Translations under genes and position numbers: made by a program
Shown: positions 41,247-50,186 of the stretch, in pieces
Layout of the letters: every line of letters starts with the position of its first letter
How positions within the stretch are numbered: the stretch's first letter is position 1
Source: Yinghuangia aomiensis
GTDB lineage: Bacteria > Actinomycetota > Actinomycetes > Streptomycetales > Streptomycetaceae
Direction of reading: 5' to 3'
Assembly (NCBI RefSeq): GCF_039542225.1
Contig: NZ_BAABHS010000003.1
Location: 62,001-126,000, forward strand
Length of the DNA stretch: 64,000 nt
The notes under the pieces: model-generated
The model's database searches: none
What the model was told of the DNA's origin: nothing
Seen by the model: the letters and a program-made list of their open reading frames with translations, nothing else

Positions 41247-42056
41247 TTACGGGAAGAGCTTCTCCAGGATCTGCGCGACGCCGTCGTCGTCGTTGCTCGC
41301 GGTGTGGTTCGGCACCGCGGCGAGGATCTGCGGGTGCGCGTTGGCGACCGCGTACGGCTGCCCGGCCCAGGCCAGCATCGGCAGGTCGTTGGGCATGTCG
41401 CCGAACGCCACGACCTCGTCCGCGGTGATGCCGTGCCGGGTCGCGTACCAGGCCAGCGTGGTGGCCTTGCTGACGCCGAGCGCGCTGATCTCCACCAGGG
41501 CGATCTTCGACGAGTGGGTGAACTCGGCGTAGTCCCCGGCGGCGGCACGCGTCCGGGTCAGGAACTCGTCCGGAGCGAGGGAATCGTGGCGGGCGAGCAG
41601 CTTGAGGACCGGCACCGGCCCCTCCAGCAGCTCCTCGACCGGGGCGATGCCGTGCACGACCGACACGTCGCGCTCCTGCGGCGGGTAGGCGGGCTCGTGC
41701 GAGAAGCCCGTCGGGGTTTCCACGGCGAAGCACACGTCGGGGACGGCCGCCTTGATCAGCGCGGCGACCTTGCGGGCCGCGGTGACGTCCATCGGGTGCG
41801 TGTCGACGATGCGTTCGCTGCGCAGGTCGTAGACGACCGCCCCGTTGCCGCAGATGGCCAGGCCGTGGTGGCCGGTCACGGCGGCGACCTTGTCCATCCA
41901 GCGCGGCGGGCGGCCGGTCACGAAGACCACGTCGGCCCCGGCGGCTTCGACGGCGTCCAGGGCGGCGAGGGTGCGCGCCGAGATGGTGCCGTCGCTGCGG
42001 ACGATGGTGCCGTCCAGATCGGTGGCGACGAGACGGGGGCGCGGAGTGGCAGTCAC
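41247..42056 (-). CDS. Cof-type HAD-superfamily phosphatase
   Basis: 269 aa from the GTG at 42056. HAD motif I LVATDLDGTI (about 10-19), motif II FVTGRPPRWM, a conserved lysine in GVSKATTLAWYA (about 198) and motif IV VVAFGDMPNDLPML (about 217-230). The Cof/IIB cap inserts after motif II. These enzymes dephosphorylate sugar phosphates, pyridoxal phosphate or similar metabolites. Divergent from an LLM oxidoreductase. A near relative lies at 43150-43950 beyond it; their shared length and motifs suggest an old duplication. Confidence 0.9.
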   Translation of the reverse strand: MTATPRPRLVATDLDGTIVRSDGTISARTLAALDAVEAAGADVVFVTGRPPRWMDKVAAVTGHHGLAICGNGAVVYDLRSERIVDTHPMDVTAARKVAALIKAAVPDVCFAVETPTGFSHEPAYPPQERDVSVVHGIAPVEELLEGPVPVLKLLARHDSLAPDEFLTRTRAAAGDYAEFTHSSKIALVEISALGVSKATTLAWYATRHGITADEVVAFGDMPNDLPMLAWAGQPYAVANAHPQILAAVPNHTASNDDDGVAQILEKLFP

Positions 42057-42210
42057 GCGTACATCCTCGCTCAGCCGATCCGGGAAAGTCAGACCGGTTC
42101 GGTGCGGAACGCCGCATCGGCGTGTTCGGGATTGTCCGGAATCTTTCGGTGTACTGGCCACGTATCGTCCGGCGCGAGGTGCCGCCCGGGTTCGGCTAGG
42201 GTCGGGGACC

Positions 42211-43104
42211 ATGCGAGTCGGTGTCGTCATCCTCCCGATCTACCGCTGGACCGAGGCCGCCGCGCGCTGGCGCGACGCCGAGCAGGCCGGCTTCGACGCG
42301 GCCTGGACCTACGACCACCTGTCCTGGCGCAGCTTCCGCGACGAGCCGTGGTTCGGATCGGTGCCGACGCTGACGGCGGCCGCCGCGGTCACCTCCCGGA
42401 TCCGGCTCGGCACCCTGGTGTCGTCGCCGAACTTCCGCGAACCGGTCACCTTCGCCAAGGACGTCATGACCGTCGACGACGTGTCCGGCGGCCGCTTCAC
42501 CCTCGGCATCGGCGCGGGCGGCACCGGCTTCGACGCCACCGCGCTCGGGCAGGAGCCGTGGACGCCCCAGGAGCGGCAGGACCGCTTCGAGGAGTTCCTG
42601 GAACTCGCCGACCTGCTGCTGACGCAGCCGGACACCACGTTCCGCGGCCGCTACTACGCCGCCGACGAGGCCCGCATGATCCCCGGGTGCGTGCAGCGGC
42701 CGCGGGTGCCGTTCGCGGTCGCCGCCACCGGGCCGCGCGGCCTGCGGCTGGCGGCGCGCCTCGGGCAGGCGTGGGTGACGTTCGGCGACCCGAAGCAGCT
42801 CGAAGGGCGCACCGAGGCCGAGTACACCGCGGCGATCCGCGACCAGGCCCGCCGTTTCGACGAGGCGTGCGCCGCCGAGGGCCGCGACCCGAGCGGCTTC
42901 GGCCGGATCCTGCTGAACGGGTCGACCGGGGAACGCGCGCTCGACTCGGTCGACGCGTTCGTCGACTACGCGGGCCGGTACGCGGCGGTCGGCATGACCG
43001 AGATCGCCGTCCACCTGCCGGTGCCGGGCACCGTCTTCGGCACCGACGAAGCCGCGTTCGAGCGCATCGTGACCGAGGGACTGCCGCAGGTCCGGGCGCT
43101 GTAG
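42211..43104 (+). CDS. LLM-class flavin/F420-dependent oxidoreductase
   Basis: 297 aa TIM-barrel of the luciferase-like monooxygenase family. Motifs: GFDAAWTYDHLSWRSF (about 27-42), RIRLGTLVSSPNFREPV (about 63), DVMTVDDVSGGRFTLGIGAGG (about 83-103) and a C-terminal VGMTEIAVHLP. The pattern matches actinobacterial F420-dependent members more than FMN bioluminescent luciferases, but cofactor preference is inferred. ATG at 42211, no strong Shine-Dalgarno. Divergent from one HAD phosphatase and convergent with another. Confidence 0.88.
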   Translation: MRVGVVILPIYRWTEAAARWRDAEQAGFDAAWTYDHLSWRSFRDEPWFGSVPTLTAAAAVTSRIRLGTLVSSPNFREPVTFAKDVMTVDDVSGGRFTLGIGAGGTGFDATALGQEPWTPQERQDRFEEFLELADLLLTQPDTTFRGRYYAADEARMIPGCVQRPRVPFAVAATGPRGLRLAARLGQAWVTFGDPKQLEGRTEAEYTAAIRDQARRFDEACAAEGRDPSGFGRILLNGSTGERALDSVDAFVDYAGRYAAVGMTEIAVHLPVPGTVFGTDEAAFERIVTEGLPQVRAL

Positions 43105-43118
43105 CAGCCGCACAGCCG

Positions 43119-43133
43119 GGCAGCCGCGCTGCC
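43119..43133. terminator. Short hairpin between convergent genes
   Basis: GGCAGC-CGC-GCTGCC between the LLM oxidoreductase and the HAD phosphatase genes; a weak terminator candidate. Confidence 0.4.
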
Positions 43134-43149
43134 GAGGGCCGGCCGCGGG

Positions 43150-43950
43150 TCAGCCGGCCTGCGGGAACAGCCGCTCCAGCACCACCGCGACGCCGTCCTC
43201 GGCGTTCGACGCGGTGATCTCGTCGGCGACCGCCTTGAGGTCCGGATGGGCGTTGGCCATGGCCACGCCGTGCCCGGCCCAGCGCAGCATGCTGACGTCG
43301 TTGGGCATGTCGCCGAAGGCGACCGTGTCCGCGGCCTTGGCGCCGAGACGGCGCGCGACCAGCGACAGGCCGACCGACTTGCCCAGTCCGACGGGCAGCA
43401 GTTCGACGATGCCGGGTCCGGCGTGCGTGACGTCGACCAGGCCGTCGCAGATCTGCCGGGCCCGCGCCGCGAGTTCGTCGTCGCCGAGATCGCGCTGCTG
43501 GACGTAGGCCTTGAGGATCGGCTCCGCCCACAGCTCTTCGCGGTCCTCGGCCGTGTGCACCGGCAGCGGGAGCGAGTAGCGGTAGGAGGGCTCCACGACG
43601 ACCGCGCCGTCGATGCCCGCCCGGCTCACCGCGGCCGCCACCGGACCCAGGTCGGCGCGCAGCTTCTCGATCGCGAGCCGGGCGACCTGCCGGTCGAGGG
43701 TGACCGAGGTGAGGATCCGGTCCTCGCCCGCGTGGTAGACCTGCGCGCCTTGCGAGCACACGGCGAGACCGTCGTAGCCGAGCGCCGCGAACACCGGCCG
43801 CGACCAGGACACTGCGCGGCCGGTGACGATCACGTGGTGCGCGCCGGCCGCGCCCGCGGCGGCCAGGGCCGCGCGCGTGCGTTCCGTTATCCGCTGGTCT
43901 TCGGTGAGGAGTGTGCCGTCGAGGTCCGTCGCGACGAGCCGGAAGCTCAC
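43150..43950 (-). CDS. Cof-type HAD-superfamily phosphatase, downstream of serS
   Basis: 266 aa from the GTG at 43950, overlapping the serS stop (GTGA). HAD motifs: LVATDLDGTLLTED (about 5-18), IVTGRAVSW, the lysine in VGLGKSVGLSLVA (about 194) and TVAFGDMPNDVSML (about 214-227). The serS-HAD gene order is familiar from Streptomyces genomes. Metabolite phosphatase of unknown substrate; translationally coupled to serS. Confidence 0.9.
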   Translation of the reverse strand: MSFRLVATDLDGTLLTEDQRITERTRAALAAAGAAGAHHVIVTGRAVSWSRPVFAALGYDGLAVCSQGAQVYHAGEDRILTSVTLDRQVARLAIEKLRADLGPVAAAVSRAGIDGAVVVEPSYRYSLPLPVHTAEDREELWAEPILKAYVQQRDLGDDELAARARQICDGLVDVTHAGPGIVELLPVGLGKSVGLSLVARRLGAKAADTVAFGDMPNDVSMLRWAGHGVAMANAHPDLKAVADEITASNAEDGVAVVLERLFPQAG

Positions 43951-45227
43951 GCGGCGCCCACCGGCTCCAGCACCTCGCGGCCGCCGAGGAACGGGCGCAG
44001 TGCGGCTGGAACGCGCACCGAGCCGTCCGGCTGCTGGTGGTTCTCCAGGATCGCCACGATGGTCCGCGGGACCGCGCACAGCGTGCCGTTGAGGGTGGCC
44101 AGCGGGCGCGTGCCGTTCTCGTCACGCATCCGCACGGCGAGGCGGCGGGCCTGGAACTCGGTGCAGTTCGACGTGGACGTGACCTCGCGGTACTTGCCCT
44201 GCGTCGGGATCCACGCCTCGCAGTCGAACTTGCGCGCGGCCGACGAGCCGAGGTCGCCCGCGGCGGTGTCGATGACCCGGAACGGGAGTTCCAGGGCGGT
44301 GAGGAACTCCTTCTCCCACGCGAGGAGCCGCCGGTGCTCGGCGTGCGCGTCCTCGGGCGCGGTGAAGGTGAACATCTCCACCTTGTCGAACTGGTGGACG
44401 CGGATGATGCCGCGGGTGTCCTTGCCGTACGTGCCGGCCTCGCGGCGGAAGCACGGCGAGAACCCGGCGTAGCGCAGCGGGAGCTGCTTCGCGTCGAGGA
44501 TTTCGTCCATGTGGTACGCGCCGAGCGGGACCTCGGCGGTGCCGACCAGGTAGAAGTCGTCCTTCTCCAGGTAGAACACGTTCTCCGCGGCCTGGCCGAG
44601 GAAGCCGGTGCCCTCCATCGCCTTCGGGCGGACCAGCGCGGGCGTGATCATCGGGGTGAACCCGGCGGCGCCGGCCTGCGCCATCGCCATGTTGACCAGC
44701 GCCAGCTCGAGCAGCGCGCCGACACCGGTCAGGTAGTAGAACCGCGATCCGGAGACCTTCGCGGCCCGCTCGACGTCGATCGCGCCGAGGATCTTCCCCA
44801 GCTCGACGTGGTCCTTGGGCTCGAAGCCCTCGGCGGCGAAGTCGCGGGGGGTGCCGATCTCCTCCAGCGTCACGAAGTCGTCCTCGCCGCCGGGCGGGAC
44901 GCCGTCCTCGACGACGTTGGAGAGTTCCTGGAGCAGGCGCTGCGCTTCCGCGGCGGCCTCGTCCTGTTCGGCGTCGGCGGTCTTGACCTCGGCGGCCAGT
45001 GCCTGCGCGCGCTCCAGCAGCGCGGCCCGCTCGTCGCCCTTGGCCTTCGAGACCTGCTTGCCGAACGCCTTCTGCTCCGACCGAAGCTGGTCGAAGCGCA
45101 CCGCCGACGACCGGCGGCGCTCGTCCGCGGCCAGCAGGCGGTCGACGATCGTCTCGTCCTCGCCGCGGGCACGCTGCGAGGCACGGACGCGGTCGGGGTC
45201 CTCACGGAGCAGTCGCAGGTCGATCAC
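43947..45227 (-). CDS. serS: Seryl-tRNA synthetase
   Basis: 426 aa from the GTG at 45227 (VIDLRLLREDPDRVRAS, the usual amino terminus); a GTG two codons upstream (45233) cannot be excluded. An N-terminal coiled-coil arm (about 1-105) binds the long variable arm of tRNA-Ser. The class II core has GFTPMITPALVRPKAMEGTG, motif 2 GFSPCFRREAGTYGKDT (about 260) and motif 3 TLNGTLCAVPRTIVAILEN (about 372-390). It charges tRNA-Ser and tRNA-Sec. No clear Shine-Dalgarno, so the message may be leaderless. Coupled to the HAD phosphatase gene. Confidence 0.95.
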   Translation of the reverse strand: MIDLRLLREDPDRVRASQRARGEDETIVDRLLAADERRRSSAVRFDQLRSEQKAFGKQVSKAKGDERAALLERAQALAAEVKTADAEQDEAAAEAQRLLQELSNVVEDGVPPGGEDDFVTLEEIGTPRDFAAEGFEPKDHVELGKILGAIDVERAAKVSGSRFYYLTGVGALLELALVNMAMAQAGAAGFTPMITPALVRPKAMEGTGFLGQAAENVFYLEKDDFYLVGTAEVPLGAYHMDEILDAKQLPLRYAGFSPCFRREAGTYGKDTRGIIRVHQFDKVEMFTFTAPEDAHAEHRRLLAWEKEFLTALELPFRVIDTAAGDLGSSAARKFDCEAWIPTQGKYREVTSTSNCTEFQARRLAVRMRDENGTRPLATLNGTLCAVPRTIVAILENHQQPDGSVRVPAALRPFLGGREVLEPVGAA

Positions 45228-45299
45228 GCGCACCAGAGTACCGGTGACTCACCACTCTTTTTCCTGACCTTCCGGCGATCGACGAGGTATCAAAGGGGT

Positions 45300-46085
45300 G
45301 TGCACTCCCTCTCTTCGCGCCCGCGGGCTGCCGCATGCGCGCTCGTCGCGGCCGGCGTCTTCGTCGTGCTGCTCGTCATGGTGGCCGCGGGGTGGGAGCC
45401 GCTGCACCGGGTCGACGCCCGGGTGGCCGCCGATCTGCACACTTGGGTGGTCGGCCATCCCGGGTGGCGGCGCACGCTGGCGTTCCTCACCGGATGGGTG
45501 TGGGACCCGTGGGATTTCCGCGCGCTCGCGGCGGTCTCCGCGGTCCTGCTGTGGTGGCAGGGCCGCCGCCGCACGGCGGTGTGGACCGCGGCGGTCATGA
45601 TCATCGGTGGGCTCACCGGGACCCTGGTGAAGGTGGCCGTGGCGCGTGACCGGCCGATGTTCACCGATCCGGTGGCGGACGCGCCGGGCTGGTCGTTCCC
45701 GTCCGGGCACGCGCTCAACGGGATGCTCGGCTGTGTGGTGCTGCTGGCGGCGCTTCTGCCCGTGGTGCCGCGGCGGGTCCGCCCGGTGCTGTGGGCGGTG
45801 GCCGTGGTGTCCGTGCTGGGGGTCGGGTTCACGCGCATGGCGCTCGGCGTCCACTTCCTCAGCGACGTGGTCGCGGGGTGGGCGCTCGGCGTCGTCGTCG
45901 CGGTCGTGCTGTGGGCGGCGATCGCCGCGCTGTGGGACCCCGCGGGCACCGAGCCGGAGGACCCCTCCAGCGCCCCTTCGGACCGCCCCGAGGACGGTCC
46001 CGCGGACGACGGCGAGGCGCAGATCACGCGGGGCGGGAGTGCGGGGTTGGCCACGCCGCGTCCGACCGGCCCCTCGTCTGGGTAA
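45300..46085 (+). CDS. PAP2-family membrane phosphatase
   Basis: 261 aa from a GTG at 45300. About six transmembrane helices. The PAP2 catalytic signature is intact: KVAVARDRPMFTDP (about 112), SFPSGHALNG (about 130-139, SGH) and RMALGVHFLSDVVAGWALG (about 181, R and H with the following D). These enzymes dephosphorylate phosphatidic acid or undecaprenyl pyrophosphate. The C-terminal ~60 residues are a charged, Pro/Ser-rich tail. AAGGGG sits too close to the GTG for normal spacing, so the start is provisional. Eleven bases before a second PAP2 protein fused to a lipid kinase. Confidence 0.88.
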   Translation: MHSLSSRPRAAACALVAAGVFVVLLVMVAAGWEPLHRVDARVAADLHTWVVGHPGWRRTLAFLTGWVWDPWDFRALAAVSAVLLWWQGRRRTAVWTAAVMIIGGLTGTLVKVAVARDRPMFTDPVADAPGWSFPSGHALNGMLGCVVLLAALLPVVPRRVRPVLWAVAVVSVLGVGFTRMALGVHFLSDVVAGWALGVVVAVVLWAAIAALWDPAGTEPEDPSSAPSDRPEDGPADDGEAQITRGGSAGLATPRPTGPSSG

Positions 46086-46096
46086 GAATTGCGACC

Positions 46097-47836
46097 ATGC
46101 TCACGGAAGCAGGACGGTTCCTGCGACGGATCGCCCTGCCGCTGGTGGCGACGGCCTTGGCGGTCATCGGACTCGGTCTCCTGGTGACGCGCGTCCTCGA
46201 CGGCGTGTGGCCCATTTCCGGCGAGGACGACCTGGAGCGGACGTTCGAAGCGCACCGCTCCGGCGGCTGGGACGCGGTGTCCGACGTCCTGTCCGCGCTG
46301 TCGGGCTGGGGCGCCGTGACCGCGGTCACCATCGCCGCGGCGGCGCTGGCGTTCGCCGCCTACCGGTCGTGGCGCGCGCCGCTGTTCCTGGTCGGCGCGG
46401 TCGCCGCGCAGACCCTCGTCTTCGTGCTCGCCCGGATCTTCGTGGAGCGCGACCGGCCGGACGTGGTGCGGCTCGACGACCTGCCGGGGCACGGCAGCTA
46501 TCCGTCGGGCAACACCGGTGCCGCGCTCGCGCTGTACGGCGGCATCGCGATCCTGCTGTCCGCGCGCATCGGCGGCCGGGTCGGCCGCTGGGTGTGGCGG
46601 GTGCTGTGCCTGCTGGTGCCGGTCGCCGTCGGTCTCGCCCGCGTCTACCGCGGCGACAGCCACCCGACCGACGTCATCGCCGCGATCGCGTCCGCCGCCG
46701 CCGCGCTCGCCGTCATGAATTCGGCGGTGCTCTCGCCGCGTTCCGTCTGGGGCGGCCCGGGCGGCAACCTGCGGCACACCGGCGACGGGCACGTGCCGCG
46801 GGCCGCGCTCGTGGTCAACCCGATCAAACTGGACTCGGCGGACGACCGCGCCCGCATCGACAAGATCATGGCCGAGGCCGGCTGGGCGCCGCCGCTGTGG
46901 CTGGAAACCACCGTCGAGGACCCCGGTGCGGGCGTCACCCGCACGGCGGTCGCGGAGGGCGTCGACCTGGTCGTGGTGGCGGGCGGCGACGGCACGGTCC
47001 GCGAGTGCGCGGGCGCGTTGGCGGGCACCGGCGTGCCGCTGGCGGTCGTGCCGTCCGGCACCGGCAACCTGCTGGCCCGCAACCTCGGCCTCCCCATCGA
47101 CCTGGCCGACGCCGTGCACGTGGCGGTGCACGGCCGCGACCGGGCGATCGACCTGGGCGCCATCGACCCCGACGAGCCCGGCGGCGAGATCCGGCACTTC
47201 ACGGCGATGGCCGGCATCGGCCTGGACGCCGCGATGGTCGCGGACGCCCCCGACGCGCTCAAGAAGAAGGTCGGCTGGCCCGCCTACGCGGTCTCCGCGA
47301 CCCGGCATCTCCGCGACGCCCGCATGCGGGTCACGCTGCGCATCGACGACGGCCCGCCGATCACCCGCCGGGCCCGCATGGTGCTGGTCGGCAACGTGGG
47401 CGCCCTCCAGGCGGGCATGCAGCTGCTGCCCGGGGCGGAGCCCGACGACGGCATGCTCGACGTCGTGGTGTTCGCGCCGTACGGCATGACCGGTTGGGCG
47501 CACGCGACCCTCCGCGTCGTCGGCCGACGCCGCCGCGACGAGCCGCAGGCCCCGGACCGGCAGCTCCGCCGCCGGCCGATCGAGCACTTCACCGGCCGCA
47601 AGGTCGAGGTGGAGACCGCCCGTCCGGAACCGCGCGAACTCGACGGCGACCCGATCGGTCCCGGCACCCGCCTGACGGTGCACGTCCGGCCCGGCGTACT
47701 GACCGTCCGGGTCCCGGACGGCGTGGTGGCGCTGCGGCCGGAGTCGCGGGCCGAGCCGTTCCCGGCGGCGCCTCCGGAGTTCGCCCCGGAGCCGGGGAAC
47801 CCGGCGGCGAGTACGTCGGCACCGGCGGCGACCTGA
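46097..47836 (+). CDS. Fusion of a PAP2-type phosphatase with a diacylglycerol/lipid kinase
   Basis: 579 aa. The N-terminal half (about 1-215) is a PAP2 membrane phosphatase: ARIFVERDRPDVVRLD (about 114), HGSYPSGNTGAALALYGG (about 133-150, PSGN in place of PSGH) and RVYRGDSHPTDVIAA (about 182, R, H and D). The C-terminal half (about 225-560) is a DagK-type cytosolic domain: ALVVNPIKLD, VVVAGGDGTVRECAGAL (GGDG, about 294-310) and VPSGTGNLLARNLGLP. One polypeptide thus pairs lipid phosphatase and kinase modules. SGH to SGN removes the usual histidine, so the phosphatase part may be inactive or altered. ATG at 46097; no good Shine-Dalgarno. Confidence 0.88.
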   Translation: MLTEAGRFLRRIALPLVATALAVIGLGLLVTRVLDGVWPISGEDDLERTFEAHRSGGWDAVSDVLSALSGWGAVTAVTIAAAALAFAAYRSWRAPLFLVGAVAAQTLVFVLARIFVERDRPDVVRLDDLPGHGSYPSGNTGAALALYGGIAILLSARIGGRVGRWVWRVLCLLVPVAVGLARVYRGDSHPTDVIAAIASAAAALAVMNSAVLSPRSVWGGPGGNLRHTGDGHVPRAALVVNPIKLDSADDRARIDKIMAEAGWAPPLWLETTVEDPGAGVTRTAVAEGVDLVVVAGGDGTVRECAGALAGTGVPLAVVPSGTGNLLARNLGLPIDLADAVHVAVHGRDRAIDLGAIDPDEPGGEIRHFTAMAGIGLDAAMVADAPDALKKKVGWPAYAVSATRHLRDARMRVTLRIDDGPPITRRARMVLVGNVGALQAGMQLLPGAEPDDGMLDVVVFAPYGMTGWAHATLRVVGRRRRDEPQAPDRQLRRRPIEHFTGRKVEVETARPEPRELDGDPIGPGTRLTVHVRPGVLTVRVPDGVVALRPESRAEPFPAAPPEFAPEPGNPAASTSAPAAT

Positions 47837-48276
47837 GCGGTCACGCGGCGTCGCGGGACGGCGCCGCGGCAGGACCGCCGGGGTCGCCGGGCGGTTTCCG
47901 GCCGCGCGGTCGTCGCCGCCTACGCTGCCCGCGTTCCGTCTTTGCGCGCCGTCGCGGCACCGGGCGGGGTGATCTCCGCCACGCCGCCGTCCGCATCGGA
48001 GCCGCTCCGGGACCCGGCCTCCGCCGCCGTGCGCGCGGCTTCCCTGTCGGCCGTCGGAGTCCCGGACACGCTGGGCGTTTGCCTTCTCGGTGCCCCGGAG
48101 CGGGGTCCAAGTCCCAGGCGTCGGCGGGGTCTCCAGGCGGGCAAACAGCTCGTCAACTCCGCGGAGCATTCGTGTGAATATCGCACCTTTTGCCTTTTTG
48201 GTGTGCGACGGTGGACGTCGGTTCGTCCGAGCCGACTGCTTTCCCGACTCCCCCCGACCCCCCGAGGAGGCCTGTG
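47837..48276. other. 440-base intergenic region
   Basis: No credible gene. A possible weak terminator, ACCGCC (47874-47879) with GGCGGT (47890-47895) then TTT, follows the PAP2-kinase gene. A locally AT-rich stretch (48171-48210) holds the dyad TCGCAC ... GTGCGA and is the likely promoter zone of the downstream lipoprotein. Confidence 0.45.
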
Positions 48277-49242
48277 GTGCCGCTTGTCCGAGAAGCCCGC
48301 GCAGCCCGGGGGAAGCGTGTCCGGAACACGGTGGCCGCCGCCGCGGTGCTCGCGTTGACCGCGGCCGGCTGTGCTTCGGGCGGTGCCGGCCAGACGCACG
48401 CGGGCCACGGGTCCCGCCCTGCGACGCCCAACGCCCCCGGCCCGCAGGCCGCTCCCGACCCGCACCTCGGCCGCGGCGGCCCGGACCCGACGGCGCCCGG
48501 CGGCGGACCGTCGGCCGGCGCGTCCGCGGCGCCGACACCCCGGACGACGGCGCCCCAGGCTCCGGCGCCCCGGACCTCGGCTTCCCCGAGTCCGTCGACC
48601 CAGGCCCCGGCGCCCCGGACGACCTCGCCGTCCCAGGCCCCGGTGTCCCAGGGCGTGGTGCGGCACACCGCCGAAGCCGGCCGCAACGTCGCGCTGACGT
48701 TCGACGACGGCCCCAGCCCGGTCTGGACGCCCAAGGTCCTCGCGCTGCTCGACCAGTACGACGTCAAGGCGACGTTCTGCATCGTCGGCGAACAAGCCCG
48801 CGAATACCCGAATTTGGTGCGCCGGATCGTCGCCAAGGGGCACCGCCTCTGCGACCACACCGAGACCCACGACGAGAAGCTGGCCCGGCTGCCCGCCGCC
48901 GACGTCCGCCGCGAGATCGGCAGCGCCCGCGACGCCATCCTGGCGGCCGTCCCCGGAGCCGAGATCCCGTGGTTCCGCGCCCCCGGCGGCGGCTGGTCGA
49001 CGACGATCAAGCAGACCGCCGCGTCGTACGGCATGAAGCCGCTCGACTGGTCGGTGGACAGCCGCGACTGGGAACGCGGCGGCGTGGACCACATCCTCGC
49101 CACCATCAAGAGCGAACTCCGCCCCGGCGGCGTGGTCCTCATGCACGATGCGGGCGGCGACCGCTCGCAGAGCGTCGCGGTCCTGGCCCGGCTCCTGCCG
49201 TGGCTGGTGAACCAGGGCTACAGCTTCGACTTCCCGGCGTAA
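48277..49242 (+). CDS. NodB-type polysaccharide deacetylase lipoprotein
   Basis: 321 aa from the GTG at 48277, chosen because GAGGAGG lies six bases upstream; the adjacent GTG at 48274 would leave only three. Lipoprotein signal with lipobox LTAAGC (cysteine about 29). A ~95-residue linker rich in Pro, Ala, Thr and Ser follows. The NodB domain (about 135-320) has all five motifs: LTFDDGPSPVWT (D-D), HTETH, RAPGGGWS, DWSVDSRDW and VLMHDAG. It deacetylates N-acetylglucosamine polymers, most plausibly peptidoglycan or chitin-like wall material. Alone in its transcription unit. Confidence 0.9.
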   Translation: MPLVREARAARGKRVRNTVAAAAVLALTAAGCASGGAGQTHAGHGSRPATPNAPGPQAAPDPHLGRGGPDPTAPGGGPSAGASAAPTPRTTAPQAPAPRTSASPSPSTQAPAPRTTSPSQAPVSQGVVRHTAEAGRNVALTFDDGPSPVWTPKVLALLDQYDVKATFCIVGEQAREYPNLVRRIVAKGHRLCDHTETHDEKLARLPAADVRREIGSARDAILAAVPGAEIPWFRAPGGGWSTTIKQTAASYGMKPLDWSVDSRDWERGGVDHILATIKSELRPGGVVLMHDAGGDRSQSVAVLARLLPWLVNQGYSFDFPA

Positions 49243-49290
49243 CCGCGGGGACCGCCCGGACCCCGCCGCCCGCCGCACCCGCCGAGACGG

Positions 49291-49310
49291 GGGTATGCCT
49301 GGGCATACCC
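49291..49310. promoter_or_regulatory. Perfect palindrome upstream of the second ABC operon
   Basis: GGGTATGCC-TG-GGCATACCC, nine-base arms. It is 49 bases after the deacetylase stop and 109 before the ABC start. No T tract follows, so an operator is likelier than a terminator. Confidence 0.5.
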
Positions 49311-49418
49311 GAGATCCGCGTGCCTGCCGGAGTGCCCTCCGCCTGCCCGGTTGATGGACTTCGTGTACCGCCGGAACGGCGGGAGCGAGGGGCATCGGGA
49401 GGGCGACGTGGGCACAAC

Positions 49419-50183
49419 ATGCGGTACGGGGCGGCGGGTTCGGCGGCGGTGCGGACCGGCGGCCCGGTGCTGGAAATGCGGCGGGCCGTGCGCGGCTACG
49501 GCACCGGCGACGCGCGGGTCACCGCCCTGGACGGCGTGGACCTGTCGCTCGACGCGGGCTCGTGGACGGCGGTCATGGGCCCGTCGGGTTCGGGCAAGTC
49601 GACACTGCTGCACTGCGCCGCCGGCCTCGACACGCTGGACTCCGGCCAGGCCGTCCTGCTCGGCGAGGACCTGTCCGGGGCGGACGACAAGCGGCTGACC
49701 CGGCTGCGCCGCGGCACCGTCGGGTTCGTCTTCCAGAACTTCAACCTGGTCGCGTCGCTGACCGCCGAGCAGAACGTCGCGCTGCCGCTGCGGCTCGCCG
49801 GCCGGGAGGTGCGCCGCGAGGACGCCCGGCGCGCGCTCGCCGCCGTCGGCCTCGCCGACCGGGCACGGCACCGGCCCCGCGAGATGTCCGGCGGCCAGCA
49901 GCAACGCGTGGCGATAGCACGGGCGATGGTCACACAGCCGAAGGTGCTGTTCGCGGACGAGCCGACCGGCGCCCTCGACTCGACGTCCGCCCGCACGGTG
50001 CTCGGCTTGCTGCGGAACATGGCCGACAGCACGGGACAGACGATCGTCATGGTCACGCACGACCCGTCGGCGGCCGCGGCCGCCGACGCGGTGGTCTTCC
50101 TCGCGGACGGCCGGGTGATCGACCGGATGGAACAGCCGTCCGCCCACCGGGTCGCGGACCGTCTCGCGTCGCTGGAGGTCTGA
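49419..50183 (+). CDS. ABC transporter ATP-binding protein (MacB/LolD type)
   Basis: 254 aa from the ATG at 49419, which has no good Shine-Dalgarno at normal distance. Walker A GPSGSGKST (about 52-60), Q-loop VFQNFNLVASLTAEQNV, signature MSGGQQQRVAIARAM (about 155), Walker B VLFADEPTGALDS and H-loop VTHDPS. Same subfamily as the ATPase at 32982 but clearly a separate paralogue. Followed after three bases by a permease and then by a histidine kinase and response regulator, making a self-contained transport and sensing module. Confidence 0.92.
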   Translation: MRYGAAGSAAVRTGGPVLEMRRAVRGYGTGDARVTALDGVDLSLDAGSWTAVMGPSGSGKSTLLHCAAGLDTLDSGQAVLLGEDLSGADDKRLTRLRRGTVGFVFQNFNLVASLTAEQNVALPLRLAGREVRREDARRALAAVGLADRARHRPREMSGGQQQRVAIARAMVTQPKVLFADEPTGALDSTSARTVLGLLRNMADSTGQTIVMVTHDPSAAAAADAVVFLADGRVIDRMEQPSAHRVADRLASLEV

Positions 50184-50186
50184 GCC

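Noticed and set aside
47942..48358. Possible 138-aa protein before the polysaccharide deacetylase gene
   Set aside because: No Shine-Dalgarno, no family resemblance, and it runs out of frame into the deacetylase signal peptide.
45290..48538. 1082-codon minus-strand frame across the PAP2 and PAP2-kinase genes
   Set aside because: Arg/His/Gln-rich antisense translation without family features; both genes on the plus strand are well supported.
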